Notes: generated by a model from the letters alone, not told the origin. A stretch of DNA of 56,550 nucleotides from Bacteroidota bacterium (GCA_029567325.1 JAKQLF010000008.1:1-56550), one strand, 5' to 3'; shown: positions 43,330-52,324, counted from the stretch's first letter. A program made the numbers and translations.

Positions 43330-44184
43330 ATGTCAAGTAAACTAAAAAGAGGTAGTATGAATTTATTAAAACTCGGACTTTTGGCTGGAGGAATGGTAAT
43401 TTCCTTAAACCAAACAGTCATTGCACAGGCAGCAGTAGCCACTGAAGAAAAAACAGCTGTTAGCCTTTACAATGAGGGATTAGACGCTCTTAAAGCTAAA
43501 AATTATGCTTTGGGATTGTCAAATATGGAAATGGCCATTGAAAAAGCTAAAGTTGATAAAAATGATAAAGTGGTTTCACTTGCTATGAAAAATGGTGGAA
43601 TTGCAGCGTACAACTTGGGCAATGAATATTTAAAACAAGATTTGGTAGATAGTGCCAAAATGACTTTTGACCGTGGCATGTTGCTCAATGACAAATATGG
43701 TTCTCTATACTTGGGTCAAGGCAGAGTATTGGAAGCAAAAGAATCAATTGCCCAAGCTATGGAGCAATATCTGATGTACGCCAAAATCTCTAAGGAAGAA
43801 AATGATGTAAAACGTATGGAAGATGGTTATAATCGTGGAAAAAATATGTTGATCAGACAATTCAACGATAAAAAATACGAAACAGTAGTTTCCATTGGAA
43901 CTTCATATCTAGCAGCCAACAATATTCCTGATGTTCTTTATTTAGTTGGAAAAAGTAGTGCGGAACTGGGCAAACAAGAAGTCGCAGTTGACCACTACTT
44001 GAAAAGTATAGAAGGTTTTTCTGCTGCTGGTGGAAAAGTAGACGACAAAGTTTATTATGCCCTTGGAGAAGCTTACGAAGCACTTTCAAACGCTCCTAAA
44101 GCTATTGAATTCTACGGGAAAATTACAGATGCAAAGTATTTGACCAATGCCAAATACAAAATCGAAAAATTGTCTAGTAACTAA
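43330..44184 (+). CDS. Exported TPR-repeat protein
   Basis: A 284-residue exported protein. The ATG at 43330 begins a signal peptide (about 10-33, LLKLGLLAGGMVISL); the extension to a TTG at 43276 is not needed. The mature part has several tetratricopeptide repeats (VSLYNEGLDALKAKNYALGL at about 46-65, KQDLVDSAKMTFDRGM, KYETVVSIGTSYLA, YYALGEAYEALSNAPKAIEFY), a scaffold for protein-protein contacts in the periplasm. A bidirectional terminator follows. Confidence 0.85.
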   Translation: MSSKLKRGSMNLLKLGLLAGGMVISLNQTVIAQAAVATEEKTAVSLYNEGLDALKAKNYALGLSNMEMAIEKAKVDKNDKVVSLAMKNGGIAAYNLGNEYLKQDLVDSAKMTFDRGMLLNDKYGSLYLGQGRVLEAKESIAQAMEQYLMYAKISKEENDVKRMEDGYNRGKNMLIRQFNDKKYETVVSIGTSYLAANNIPDVLYLVGKSSAELGKQEVAVDHYLKSIEGFSAAGGKVDDKVYYALGEAYEALSNAPKAIEFYGKITDAKYLTNAKYKIEKLSSN

Positions 44185-44207
44185 TTATAAGAAATTATAA
44201 GTCTGAT

Positions 44208-44243
44208 AAAAAAGGGGAAAGTTCAACGCTTTCCCCTTTTTTT
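44208..44243. terminator. Bidirectional Rho-independent terminator
   Basis: Perfect 11-bp stem AAAGGGGAAAG (44211-44221) and CTTTCCCCTTT (44229-44239) with a 7-nt loop and T runs on both sides. It lies between the convergent TPR gene and the DUF4349 gene. Confidence 0.9.
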
Positions 44244-44244
44244 A

Positions 44245-45087
44245 TTATTGTATCTCTCCCGCAACTACCTTTTTTCTTTTCCTCATTTTCCAAAATCCAA
44301 AAAGGCCCAAAACAAAAATCCACACCGGCCAAATAGTGACCAACAAAACTAAAATATCCAGACCTGCTTCAAAGCCATTAGAGACTGCATTCCAAAGTCG
44401 AGTACCAAAATTGGTTTTCCCACCCGCATGACGCACATATTGCCGAAGTTCAACATCCAAAACACTCATGGATACTCGATCATTCAAAAATAATAATCTG
44501 CCTTTTTGCACATCCATTTCAGTCTCAATGCCTCTTATTTTTTCTTGGATTTCCATCAAGTCTTTAATCGACTGAGCTTTGGTCAATAACGATCGGTATT
44601 GAGATAAATAAGCCTCACTGCTTTTCAGGCGAAGTTCTAAGTCATGGTATTCCTCAGAAACATCATTGGCTTGGATCGACTTTGAAACCATTTGGCCTTC
44701 CTTTGCCTCCATGGCTTTTATAAAATCATCAAAACGTGCCGCAGGAATTCGGATGGAAAGCTGAAGTGTATTGCTACTGCCATAAGTGTTCAACACTTCA
44801 TTTTGAAGATAACCTCCCATGACCTCTACCAAGGTATCCAAACTTTTCTTGGATTTTTGAAGGTCAGTAACCTCAAAACCAATCTGACCAGATTTTAGGA
44901 TTTTGAGAACGGAGGCAGGTATACCTGGGACAATAGGAGCCGACTGGTCTGAGGAAACCTCTGATTCTGATTTTTCATTTTCGGTACTGAGACCCATAGA
45001 AGGAGCAGAAACGTCGTCGTAACTGTTACTTTTTTCTTGGGAACAACCAATAAATAGCAAAGCAAAAAGGACAAAAAAATAGCGCAT
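44245..45087 (-). CDS. DUF4349 lipoprotein
   Basis: A 280-residue lipoprotein: lipobox LLFIGCSQ (Cys15), a Ser/Glu-rich spacer, then a DUF4349 domain (about 60-245; LSIRIPAARFDDF, SEEYHDLELRLKS, IRGIETEMDVQKGRL with a long coiled-coil) and a C-terminal membrane helix (about 247-267) with a basic tail. The family is widespread in Bacteroidota and Firmicutes; its role is unknown. It is expressed from the minus strand, opposite to the TPR gene. Confidence 0.85.
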   Translation of the reverse strand: MRYFFVLFALLFIGCSQEKSNSYDDVSAPSMGLSTENEKSESEVSSDQSAPIVPGIPASVLKILKSGQIGFEVTDLQKSKKSLDTLVEVMGGYLQNEVLNTYGSSNTLQLSIRIPAARFDDFIKAMEAKEGQMVSKSIQANDVSEEYHDLELRLKSSEAYLSQYRSLLTKAQSIKDLMEIQEKIRGIETEMDVQKGRLLFLNDRVSMSVLDVELRQYVRHAGGKTNFGTRLWNAVSNGFEAGLDILVLLVTIWPVWIFVLGLFGFWKMRKRKKVVAGEIQ

Positions 45088-45173
45088 GATCTTTAGATTT
45101 TACTAAGGACGCATGCGCTATTAAAATTGGTGTACGTTCACATTGCAAATATTGCAAACGATTGGTTAACTGT

Positions 45174-45458
45174 CTACACCAACTGAGCCTGGTGATAATT
45201 CACATCCAACCACGACCCACCATTTATACATGCTACACCAGCTTGAGTCAACATTTGGGTTGCCATACCGCTTCTATTGCCAGAAGCACAACACAAAACC
45301 AAAGGTGTTGATAAAGCTTTAATTTCATTCATTCTTTGTCCCAATTCCTGCAAAGGAATATTGATGGAATCTACCACATGACCACCTCTGAATTCATCAG
45401 GAGTTCTCACGTCTACTATTGTACCTTTTTTGTCTCTTAAAATTTGCTCTATATTCAT
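45174..45458 (-). CDS. Single-domain rhodanese sulfurtransferase
   Basis: A 94-residue rhodanese. It has the family loop DVRTPDEFRGGHV (about 16-28) and the active-site loop CASGNRSG with catalytic Cys57 (preceded by Cys56), a PspE/GlpE-like one-domain enzyme that transfers sulfane sulfur to a thiophilic acceptor. It lies 75 bp downstream of a small membrane protein on the same strand; both have a CGAGTGTAAC box upstream, suggesting shared control. Confidence 0.9.
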   Translation of the reverse strand: MNIEQILRDKKGTIVDVRTPDEFRGGHVVDSINIPLQELGQRMNEIKALSTPLVLCCASGNRSGMATQMLTQAGVACINGGSWLDVNYHQAQLV

Positions 45459-45517
45459 TTTACTTTAATTTAATGATGCAAAAATCTGCAATTGTCAAAA
45501 CTCAATGAGTCACTTTT

Positions 45518-45527
45518 GTTACACTCG
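45518..45527 (-). promoter_or_regulatory. CGAGTGTAAC box upstream of the rhodanese gene
   Basis: CGAGTGTAAC read on the minus strand, 60 bp upstream of the rhodanese ATG and just past the end of the membrane-protein gene. It matches the box at 45827-45845. Possible operator for a Crp/Fnr-type regulator; unproven. Confidence 0.3.
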
Positions 45528-45533
45528 ACAATA

Positions 45534-45779
45534 TTACTTTTTCTCCACTTCTTCAAAGGAAACAGCAACATCTCCTTCTGTTGAGGTTTGAGATTTTGGT
45601 ACGTAACAATTCCCACCAGCACAACCAAAAGCAAAAACACCCATAGACGCAAAGTATAATCCAAGTGGTAAAAAGGACCATTGTTTGTCTGTGAAAGCTT
45701 GGAAAACAATGTACAAACCAACTAAAGTGTATGCGATCCTGGTAAAATTCCAGCCTGTCAATACCCTATCTCTAATCAT
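45534..45779 (-). CDS. YgaP/DUF2892-like small membrane protein
   Basis: An 81-residue protein with two hydrophobic helices (about 13-29 and 35-52) and a Cys pair in FGCAGGNCYVP (Cys53, Cys58). It resembles the DUF2892 partner that is often fused to or adjacent to rhodanese domains (YgaP-type), where it places the sulfurtransferase at the membrane. The gene is upstream of the rhodanese, same strand, and both probably handle sulfane sulfur. Confidence 0.75.
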   Translation of the reverse strand: MIRDRVLTGWNFTRIAYTLVGLYIVFQAFTDKQWSFLPLGLYFASMGVFAFGCAGGNCYVPKSQTSTEGDVAVSFEEVEKK

Positions 45780-45826
45780 CTTTTCTATTTATAAGGCAAA
45801 AAACGATATAAATTACCGAAGGGTGT

Positions 45827-45845
45827 GTTACACTGGTTACACTCG
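45827..45845 (-). promoter_or_regulatory. Tandem GTTACACT boxes upstream of the YgaP-like gene
   Basis: GTTACACTG (45827-45835) and GTTACACTC (45836-45844) are direct 9-bp repeats, 48 bp upstream of the YgaP-like ATG on the minus strand. The sequence CGAGTGTAAC is shared with the rhodanese box at 45518. Could be the site of a common regulator. Confidence 0.35.
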
Positions 45846-45991
45846 CCCGTAAAACATCGTTATTAGTTTTTAACGATTCAGTTCCACTTTTTTCCCATTC
45901 AACCAAAAAATCAGACCATCCAACAATAAGTAATTCGACAACTCATAATGTCAGCCTAATTTTATACCATCAATCAAAGAATTACATCAAT

Positions 45992-48391
45992 ATGAAAAAC
46001 ATTTTAACTTTTATCTTAGCAATTGGAAGCCTTATATCTGTGTTTGCTCAGAATCAAACCATCAAAGGGAGTGTGATTGACAAACAAGCAGAAATAAGTT
46101 TGGTCGGAGCTTCTGTGGAACTGCTCGACAACAATGACCTCAGCTTCATCAAAGGAACAGTCACTGATGCAGATGGCACTTTTTCCGTTCCAGACGTCAA
46201 CCCTGGCCGCCACACCTTAAGGGTGAGTTATATCGGTTATCTCACCGCTACCCTTCCCAACATCGTAGTTACCGCGGGCAAACAAGTAGTACTCGATATC
46301 AAAATAGAAGAATCTGCAGAAGTATTGGACGAAGTTGTCGTTACTGCCAAAGTGGATAAAGATCGTACAATCAATGATATGGCCGCAGTCAGTGCGCGAC
46401 AATTTAGCCTTGAGGAAGTCAACCGCTATTCTGGCGGGCGCGGAGATGTGGCTAGATTAGTTGGTAATTTTGCTGGTGTATCCACTGCAGACGATTCGCG
46501 TAATGACATCGTGATCAAAGGCAATAGTCCTACCGGCGTTCTTTGGCGTTTGGAAGGTATCCCAATTCCAAATCCAAACCACTTTTCAACTTTGGGCACG
46601 ACAGGCGGACCAGTGAGCGCTATGAATCCCAATATGTTGAGCAATTCTGACTTTATGACGAGTGCTTTCCCATCAGAATATGGCAATGCCTTGGCTGGTG
46701 TTTTTGACCTCGGATTGCGTTCAGGTAATAAAGATAAAACAGAATACATGGTGCAAATGGGAGCCATCAGTGGCTTGGAAACCATGATCGAAGGGCCCAT
46801 GTTGAAAAATGGTAGTTTTGTTGTGGCCGGCAGGTATTCTTTTGTTGGTTTTGCCAGCGAACTAGGTTTACCCATTGGTACAAATGCTACTCCAGACTAC
46901 AAGGACATTACATTCAAGTTGGATTTTGGCGGCAAAAAGAACAAATGGAGCTTATTTGGAATAGGTGGACAAAGTGATATTACCTTCCTACACAATGAAG
47001 TGGATGAAAATGATCTTTTTGCTGACAGCGATGAAGATTCGGGTGCAGAATCCCTATTTGGTGTAGGTGGTTTGAAACACAGTTATCTGATCAATGACCG
47101 CACTTACATCAAAACTGTTTTGGCGGTGAGTACTTCTCAAAATTCATTTTATGTTGAAAGGATTGATGGATTGGGTACAGAAAATGAAAGTAATTTCAGA
47201 ATTTTTGACAACAAAAACGTAGACTACAGGACAACCCTATCATCTTATATCAATCGAAAATTCAATGCAAAAACGACGATGAGGGCTGGGATCGTTGCAG
47301 AACGCTACGATTTTGACTTGAGTTTTCAAGACAGAGAAGACACTCCTGATGTGGATGGTGACGGCATTGCTGATTGGATTCCGATTTACGAATCAAAAGA
47401 CAACACCTACATTTTGCAACCATTTGTACAAACACAATACAAATTCAACAACAAATGGGTTTTGAATATGGGACTTCATGGTCAATTTGCTTCGATCAAT
47501 AATAAAGCTGCTATTGAACCAAGAGCTTCTATCAGTCACAAGTTGGGTCAAAAAAATGAATTGACTTTTGGATATGGTTTGCACAATCAATCTCAACCAT
47601 TGCCGATGTTGTTGTTGCAGGAAGAAGTACAACCTGGAGTATTTAAAGAAACCAATAAAGATTTGGATTTCACTGGAAGCCACCATTTTGTTTTGGGTTT
47701 GAATAGCAATTTGGCTCAAGACTGGAGATTGAAGACTGAGTTGTACTATCAATCCATTTTTAATGTGCCTGTGGAGTCTGTTCCCGGAAGTTTTTCAATG
47801 CTCAATGTCGGAGCGGACTTTGGATTTCCAACCGATAAAACTTCCTTGATAAGTACAGGAAGTGGTCAGAATTATGGTTTGGAATTGACCTTGGAAAAAT
47901 TTTATAGCAAGGGATATTACGCTTTGTTGACTGGTTCTGTTTACCAAAGTAAATACACTGGAAGTGATGAAGTAGAACGAAATACGGCATTCAACAATAG
48001 ATATGTTTTGAATGCTTTATTTGGCAAAGAATGGGGGCTTGGAAAATCAAAAAGAAACATGTTTTCAATTGATACGAAACTCACTCATGCAGGAGGCAGA
48101 CCTTATACACCAGTAGATTTGCCAGCATCAATTGCCAAGGGATCTGAAGTTAGAAACGCCAACTTGGCCTTTTCAGAAAACTATCCGGGATACCTCAGAT
48201 GGGATGTAAAATTCGGATTCAGATTCAACAATAAAAAGAAAAAGTTATCTCAACAGATTTACTTCGACTTACAAAATGTGATGAATAGGCAAAATTTATT
48301 CATCAAACGATACAACGATCGCACACAAATGGTCAACGATGTTTATCAATCTGGACTATTCCCTGATTTTGTATACAGAATTCAATTTTAG
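45992..48391 (+). CDS. TonB-dependent outer-membrane receptor (carboxypeptidase-like N-terminal domain)
   Basis: A 799-residue outer-membrane protein. Signal peptide (about 1-19), carboxypeptidase-regulatory-like domain (about 22-110; GSVIDKQAEISLVGASVELL, GTFSVPDVNPGRHTLRVSYIGY), a short plug domain (about 120-240; LDEVVVTA, DIVIKGNSPTGVLWRLEGIPIPNP) and the rest as a beta-barrel with strands of alternating aromatic residues ending in RIQF. This is the TonB-CarboxypepD subtype found in Bacteroidota, often for complex substrates or siderophores. The substrate cannot be inferred; no SusD-like partner is adjacent. Confidence 0.9.
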   Translation: MKNILTFILAIGSLISVFAQNQTIKGSVIDKQAEISLVGASVELLDNNDLSFIKGTVTDADGTFSVPDVNPGRHTLRVSYIGYLTATLPNIVVTAGKQVVLDIKIEESAEVLDEVVVTAKVDKDRTINDMAAVSARQFSLEEVNRYSGGRGDVARLVGNFAGVSTADDSRNDIVIKGNSPTGVLWRLEGIPIPNPNHFSTLGTTGGPVSAMNPNMLSNSDFMTSAFPSEYGNALAGVFDLGLRSGNKDKTEYMVQMGAISGLETMIEGPMLKNGSFVVAGRYSFVGFASELGLPIGTNATPDYKDITFKLDFGGKKNKWSLFGIGGQSDITFLHNEVDENDLFADSDEDSGAESLFGVGGLKHSYLINDRTYIKTVLAVSTSQNSFYVERIDGLGTENESNFRIFDNKNVDYRTTLSSYINRKFNAKTTMRAGIVAERYDFDLSFQDREDTPDVDGDGIADWIPIYESKDNTYILQPFVQTQYKFNNKWVLNMGLHGQFASINNKAAIEPRASISHKLGQKNELTFGYGLHNQSQPLPMLLLQEEVQPGVFKETNKDLDFTGSHHFVLGLNSNLAQDWRLKTELYYQSIFNVPVESVPGSFSMLNVGADFGFPTDKTSLISTGSGQNYGLELTLEKFYSKGYYALLTGSVYQSKYTGSDEVERNTAFNNRYVLNALFGKEWGLGKSKRNMFSIDTKLTHAGGRPYTPVDLPASIAKGSEVRNANLAFSENYPGYLRWDVKFGFRFNNKKKKLSQQIYFDLQNVMNRQNLFIKRYNDRTQMVNDVYQSGLFPDFVYRIQF

Positions 48392-48436
48392 TAATGCAAA
48401 CGAAGGAGTTTTATAGGTAATTCATTGGCTAAATTT

Positions 48437-48444
48437 TAATTTTG
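48437..48444 (+). promoter_or_regulatory. -7 element TAATTTTG upstream of the second LytS gene
   Basis: TAATTTTG is an exact TAnnTTTG match 19 bp before the ATG at 48464. No good TTG box at the usual spacing is apparent. Confidence 0.4.
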
Positions 48445-48463
48445 GTTTTCATTAAACAATAAG

Positions 48464-49543
48464 ATGTTACAGAATTTTTTCCACATCCGCAAAAAATGGC
48501 TAGGCTTCAATGATTTGTGGCTGATTCTGTTTGGGACGCCGCTCGTAGGCTTCATCATGTCTTTTATGTTTTATGAAGAATTCCAAAGGATGAGCAGCCA
48601 TGAAGTCAGTCGCACCCATTGCTTTTATGTGGGCATGATGTATACATTCATTTACTGGATAATATTTACTGAATGGTCGATTTACATGCGTAAAAAATTA
48701 CCCAGTTTTGATAAGAATCAAAAAAGGATCATCCTCACTTCGATTGGAATTGTGGTTTTATATTTCCTTTTAGATCATTTCGCAATTCGTTTCATCAAAT
48801 CCCTTGTCACTGGGATGAGCTTTGCCGAAACTGGTACCAAAGAAATTGCTCCCTCAATAGGGGTTTTATTGATTTCATTTTTATGCATCAGCATTTACGA
48901 AAATATCTATTACAACAAGAGGCTTCAAGACATCATTGTAGAAAAAGAAATGTTGGCACAAGCCAATCTGAGATCTGAACTGGAGGGCTTGAAAAATCAA
49001 ATCAACCCACATTTCTTTTTCAATAGCCTCAATACGCTGACAGACATTGTGAGTGATGATCCAAAATTAGCAATCAAATACATTCAAAATCTTTCAAAAC
49101 TCTTTAGATATATTTTGGAGTCTGGTAATAATGAATTGACCACATTGGAATCTGAGCTCGCAGCCATCCAATCCTTTTCATTCATCCTTTTGGAAAGATT
49201 TAAGGGCAATTTGCAGATCATCGTGGATATAGAAGAGGTGTGTAAGTACTGTTATTTGCCTCCGATGAGTTTGCAAATGTTGATCGAAAATTGCATTAAA
49301 CACAATGTCATTTCCTCTTCCAACCCTTTGCGTATTGTCATCGTCTCTGAAAATGATGAATACATCGTGGTGGCTAATAATTTTCAAACTAAACTAGTAA
49401 AAGAACCTTCTATGGGACTTGGATTGGAAAACATCAAAAAAAGGTACCGTTATTTCACGGATAAAGAAGTGGTGTGTATCCAAGATGAAAACCAATTTAT
49501 GGTCAAGCTCCCTTTACTTGAATTAAATCCTGTGACCGCATGA
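48464..49543 (+). CDS. LytS-type sensor histidine kinase
   Basis: A 359-residue membrane kinase with four hydrophobic helices in the N-terminal ~150 residues and no TPR part. The His-kinase box NQINPHFFFNSLNTL has His183; the ATPase domain contains LQMLIENCIKHN and the glycine segment MGLGLENIKKRY. A short coiled segment (EKEMLAQANLRSELEGL, about 159-175) links the two. It overlaps its partner regulator gene by 4 bp (ATGA). The stimulus is unknown. Confidence 0.9.
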   Translation: MLQNFFHIRKKWLGFNDLWLILFGTPLVGFIMSFMFYEEFQRMSSHEVSRTHCFYVGMMYTFIYWIIFTEWSIYMRKKLPSFDKNQKRIILTSIGIVVLYFLLDHFAIRFIKSLVTGMSFAETGTKEIAPSIGVLLISFLCISIYENIYYNKRLQDIIVEKEMLAQANLRSELEGLKNQINPHFFFNSLNTLTDIVSDDPKLAIKYIQNLSKLFRYILESGNNELTTLESELAAIQSFSFILLERFKGNLQIIVDIEEVCKYCYLPPMSLQMLIENCIKHNVISSSNPLRIVIVSENDEYIVVANNFQTKLVKEPSMGLGLENIKKRYRYFTDKEVVCIQDENQFMVKLPLLELNPVTA

Positions 49544-50307
49544 GAATATTGATCATTGAAGATGAATTCCACGCGGTAAAACGTCTTAGAGAATTGGTGA
49601 CCAAAATAAGGCCCAACTATGAAGTCATTGATACTCTAGACAGTATCTCCGCTTGTGTGAAATGGTTTGAAGGACATGAAGAACCTGACCTTATTTTTCA
49701 GGATATTCAATTGGGCGATGGCTTGAGCTTTGATATTTTCAACCATAAACAAATCAATGTGCCCATCATTTTCACCACTGCATTTGACGAGTACGCCATC
49801 AAAGCATTCAAAACCAATAGTATCGACTATCTACTCAAACCAATAGATGATTTGGAATTAGAAATGGCTATACAAAAGTTTGAAAAATGGTTTCCTCAAG
49901 AAAATGGGCATCATGATAGCGATCGGTTAATGACGCTATTGAGCAATTTCCAAAAACCCAATTATTTGGATCGATTGGTGACTAAAACTGGCAATCATTT
50001 ACAAATCATAAAAATAGCGGACACAGCCCTTTTTTGCTCTGAACAAAGTTTGTCATTTGTCTTCACGCATACAGGCCAAAAACACATGGTCAATCATACC
50101 ATGGATCAATTACAAACCCAATTGGACCCCAAAAACTTCTTCAGAATCAATAGGGCAAATATCCTCAATATTGATGCCATCAAAAAAGTGAGTCCTTATT
50201 TCAACAATAGATTATCGATAGAAACGCACATCCCTAAACAAGAAAATATTTACGTGAGTAGAGAGCGTGTCAAAGATTTTAGATCTTGGTTGGGCGATTT
50301 TTCATGA
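49540..50307 (+). CDS. LytTR-family response regulator
   Basis: A 255-residue regulator with a receiver domain (Asp55 in IFQDIQLGD; YLLKPID) and a LytTR DNA-binding domain (about 148-250; LDRLVTKTGNHLQIIKI, FFRINRANILNI). Translation is coupled to the upstream kinase by an ATGA overlap. Together they form a second LytS/LytTR pair, in addition to the one at 19-24 kb. Confidence 0.93.
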   Translation: MRILIIEDEFHAVKRLRELVTKIRPNYEVIDTLDSISACVKWFEGHEEPDLIFQDIQLGDGLSFDIFNHKQINVPIIFTTAFDEYAIKAFKTNSIDYLLKPIDDLELEMAIQKFEKWFPQENGHHDSDRLMTLLSNFQKPNYLDRLVTKTGNHLQIIKIADTALFCSEQSLSFVFTHTGQKHMVNHTMDQLQTQLDPKNFFRINRANILNIDAIKKVSPYFNNRLSIETHIPKQENIYVSRERVKDFRSWLGDFS

Positions 50308-50342
50308 TTTTTTGTATTTCGGTCTTAGTATAAATAAATTTC

Positions 50343-50374
50343 TTGGCAAACATTGTGCAAATCCTCTATCTTTG
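50343..50374 (+). promoter_or_regulatory. Promoter ahead of the triple palindrome
   Basis: TTG at 50343-50345, 21 bp, then TATCTTTG at 50367-50374 (exact TAnnTTTG). The predicted transcription start would lie at or just before the triple palindrome (50380 on), placing that element in the leader of the ATPase gene. Confidence 0.55.
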
Positions 50375-50379
50375 ATTTG

Positions 50380-50425
50380 CGAAATGTGCATTTCGGAAAT
50401 GGGTATTTCGGAAATGCACATTTCG
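50380..50425. repeat. Three tandem palindromic units ahead of the ATPase gene
   Basis: CGAAATGTGCATTTC (50380-50394) and GAAATGCACATTTCG (50411-50425) are a perfect 15-bp inverted repeat with a 16-bp spacer. The region is also three near-palindromic units of GAAATGnnnATTTCG in tandem (starting at 50381, 50396 and 50411). It lies 22 bp before the ATPase ATG (50447) and right after a predicted promoter. Confidence 0.85.
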
Positions 50426-50446
50426 AATAATTTTAAATATGAGGTT

Positions 50447-51763
50447 ATGAGATTCTATAATAGAAATAAGGAGATTAAAAAACTAAAAGAAATAGCGTTT
50501 TCCTCATCAAACTTGGCCCAATTTACAGTTTTAACGGGCAGAAGGAGAATCGGTAAAACACAATTACTATTAAAAGCATTTGAAGATCAAATCTATATCT
50601 ACTTTTTCGTGTCAAAAAAATCTGAAGTTCTCCTTTGCAAAGATTTTGTACAGGAATTGTCATCAAAACTGAGTGTTCCAATATTGGGGGAGGTATCTTC
50701 TTTTACTGCTATTCTTGAGTATATATTTCAACTTTCTAAAAAGCAAACAATTACCCTTATCATAGACGAATTTCAAGAGTTTTACACTGTCAACCCATCT
50801 ATATACAGTGATATGCAAAGACTTTGGGATTTGAACAAGGAAACTGCTAGACTCAATTTAATAGTTTCTGGTTCAGTTATCTCCCTAATGCATAGAATAT
50901 TTGAAAATAGTAAAGAGCCCCTATTTGGTAGAGCACAACATTTCATACGTTTGCAGCCATTTGATACATCTACCCTAAAGGAAATCCTTGCTGACCATCT
51001 ACCAAGCTACACATCAGAAGATTTATTAGCACTTTATAGTTTCACTGGAGGTGTCGCCAAATATGTAGAATTGCTGATGGATCAAAAAGCTTATAAGAAA
51101 GAGGCCATGATCCGATGCATCGCCTCTAAGGACAGTATTTTTATATCAGAGGGCAAAAATGTGTTGATAGAAGAATTTGGTAAAGAATATATGACTTACT
51201 TTAGTATTTTATCCATTATATCTGAGGGCAAAAATACTAGATCACAGATTGAAGACCAACTTACTAAGGAAGTGAGTGGCTTTCTAACCAAACTTGAGCA
51301 TGATTTCCAACTGATCAAGAGAGTTACGCCAATCTTGTCGAGTCCGACTAAACATATGAAGTATTTCCTAGAAGATAATTTTTTAATATTCTGGTTTCGG
51401 TTTATTTATAAATACAATCATATGACAGAAATAGGATCTTTCGATCTATTGCAGCAAATAATTGAAAGAGACTACGCTATTTTCAGTGGAATGATGTTAG
51501 AAAGATACTTTAGATTGCAGGCCAGCGAGAGTGGAAACTTCACCCATATTGGCAGTTATTGGGATAGAAAAGGAGAAATAGAAATTGATATGATTCTCAT
51601 AAATGACATAAGCAAAACCATCCGGTTTACAGAAATAAAACGAAACAAACAAAAGATTTCAATATCATCATTAACCAATAAGAGCCTTCATTTTGAATCA
51701 ATGCATCCGATCGTAAAATCGTATACCAAAGAAGTCGATGGACTAAGCATGGAGAATATGTAA
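50447..51763 (+). CDS. DUF234-type AAA ATPase
   Basis: A 438-residue ATPase of the archaeal-type/DUF234 group. It has Walker A GRRRIGKTQLL with Lys37 (residues 31-41), Walker B TLIIDEFQEF (about 104-113) and SGSVISLM (sensor-type segment). A middle winged-helix-like part and a C-terminal DUF234 nuclease-like region (about 330-430) with EIDMILINDISKTIRFTEIKRN follow; its D..E-K pattern resembles a PD-(D/E)XK core. The start is 50447, where a GAGG precedes the ATG; the longer frame from 50267 overlaps the previous gene and the repeat. The family is often multi-copy; function is unknown, possibly mobile or defensive. Confidence 0.8.
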   Translation: MRFYNRNKEIKKLKEIAFSSSNLAQFTVLTGRRRIGKTQLLLKAFEDQIYIYFFVSKKSEVLLCKDFVQELSSKLSVPILGEVSSFTAILEYIFQLSKKQTITLIIDEFQEFYTVNPSIYSDMQRLWDLNKETARLNLIVSGSVISLMHRIFENSKEPLFGRAQHFIRLQPFDTSTLKEILADHLPSYTSEDLLALYSFTGGVAKYVELLMDQKAYKKEAMIRCIASKDSIFISEGKNVLIEEFGKEYMTYFSILSIISEGKNTRSQIEDQLTKEVSGFLTKLEHDFQLIKRVTPILSSPTKHMKYFLEDNFLIFWFRFIYKYNHMTEIGSFDLLQQIIERDYAIFSGMMLERYFRLQASESGNFTHIGSYWDRKGEIEIDMILINDISKTIRFTEIKRNKQKISISSLTNKSLHFESMHPIVKSYTKEVDGLSMENM

Positions 51764-51826
51764 AGTCTGCATAGGATCTTTTAAACTTTTATGACCACAA
51801 AATGAGATCTACCTTAAAATAATTTG

Positions 51827-51859
51827 TTCATCAACTCAGGAACGATGTAATTATCTTTG
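51827..51859 (+). promoter_or_regulatory. Bacteroidota promoter for the protease gene
   Basis: TTTG at 51827-51830, 21 bp, then TATCTTTG at 51852-51859 (exact TAnnTTTG). The ATG at 51887 is 27 bp downstream. Confidence 0.6.
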
Positions 51860-51886
51860 ATGTTCAGAACATAAGAAAGTAAAAGC

Positions 51887-52324
51887 ATGGGTTTAGTATA
51901 TGCAGAAATAGAATTGATCAATGGTGGCGATCTTGAGTTAGCACGCAGAAATATGCTTGATCCTGAAGATATTAAAAAGATGTCTGTAGAAATGATTGTA
52001 GATTCTGGCTCCAATTATATGTGCATAAATGAAACCGTTAAAGAGCAACTGGATCTATCTGTAATTGAAAAGAGAAAAGGACAATTGGCAAATGGCCAAA
52101 TAGTAGAGTATGATGTAGTAGGTACTATAGAAGTGAAATTCAAAAATAGAAGGTGTCATGTTGATGCTATGGTATTACCTGGGGATTCCGAGATGCTTCT
52201 AGGTGCCATACCCATGGAAGATATGGATGTGCTCATTCATCCACTCAAACAAGAACTGGTAGTTAATCCAGAGCATCCTTACTACGTGCAGTTGAAAATG
52301 AAAGGAGTGAGAAAAATAAAATAA
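51887..52324 (+). CDS. Clan AA (retropepsin-like) aspartic protease
   Basis: A 145-residue protein with one catalytic Asp motif, IVDSGSN (Asp39-Ser40-Gly41), a flap-like segment, and the closing LLGAIPMEDMDVLIHP (about 104-119). This is the retropepsin-like clan AA half-domain, which works as a dimer. Such bacterial proteins are of unknown physiological role. It lies 120 bp after the ATPase gene with its own promoter. No signal peptide is visible, so it is cytoplasmic. Confidence 0.8.
   Translation: MGLVYAEIELINGGDLELARRNMLDPEDIKKMSVEMIVDSGSNYMCINETVKEQLDLSVIEKRKGQLANGQIVEYDVVGTIEVKFKNRRCHVDAMVLPGDSEMLLGAIPMEDMDVLIHPLKQELVVNPEHPYYVQLKMKGVRKIK

Noticed and set aside
46426-46875. 149-residue minus-strand frame
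   Set aside because: It is antisense to the TonB-receptor plug region and is Pro/Ser/Lys-rich with no domain; a shadow frame.
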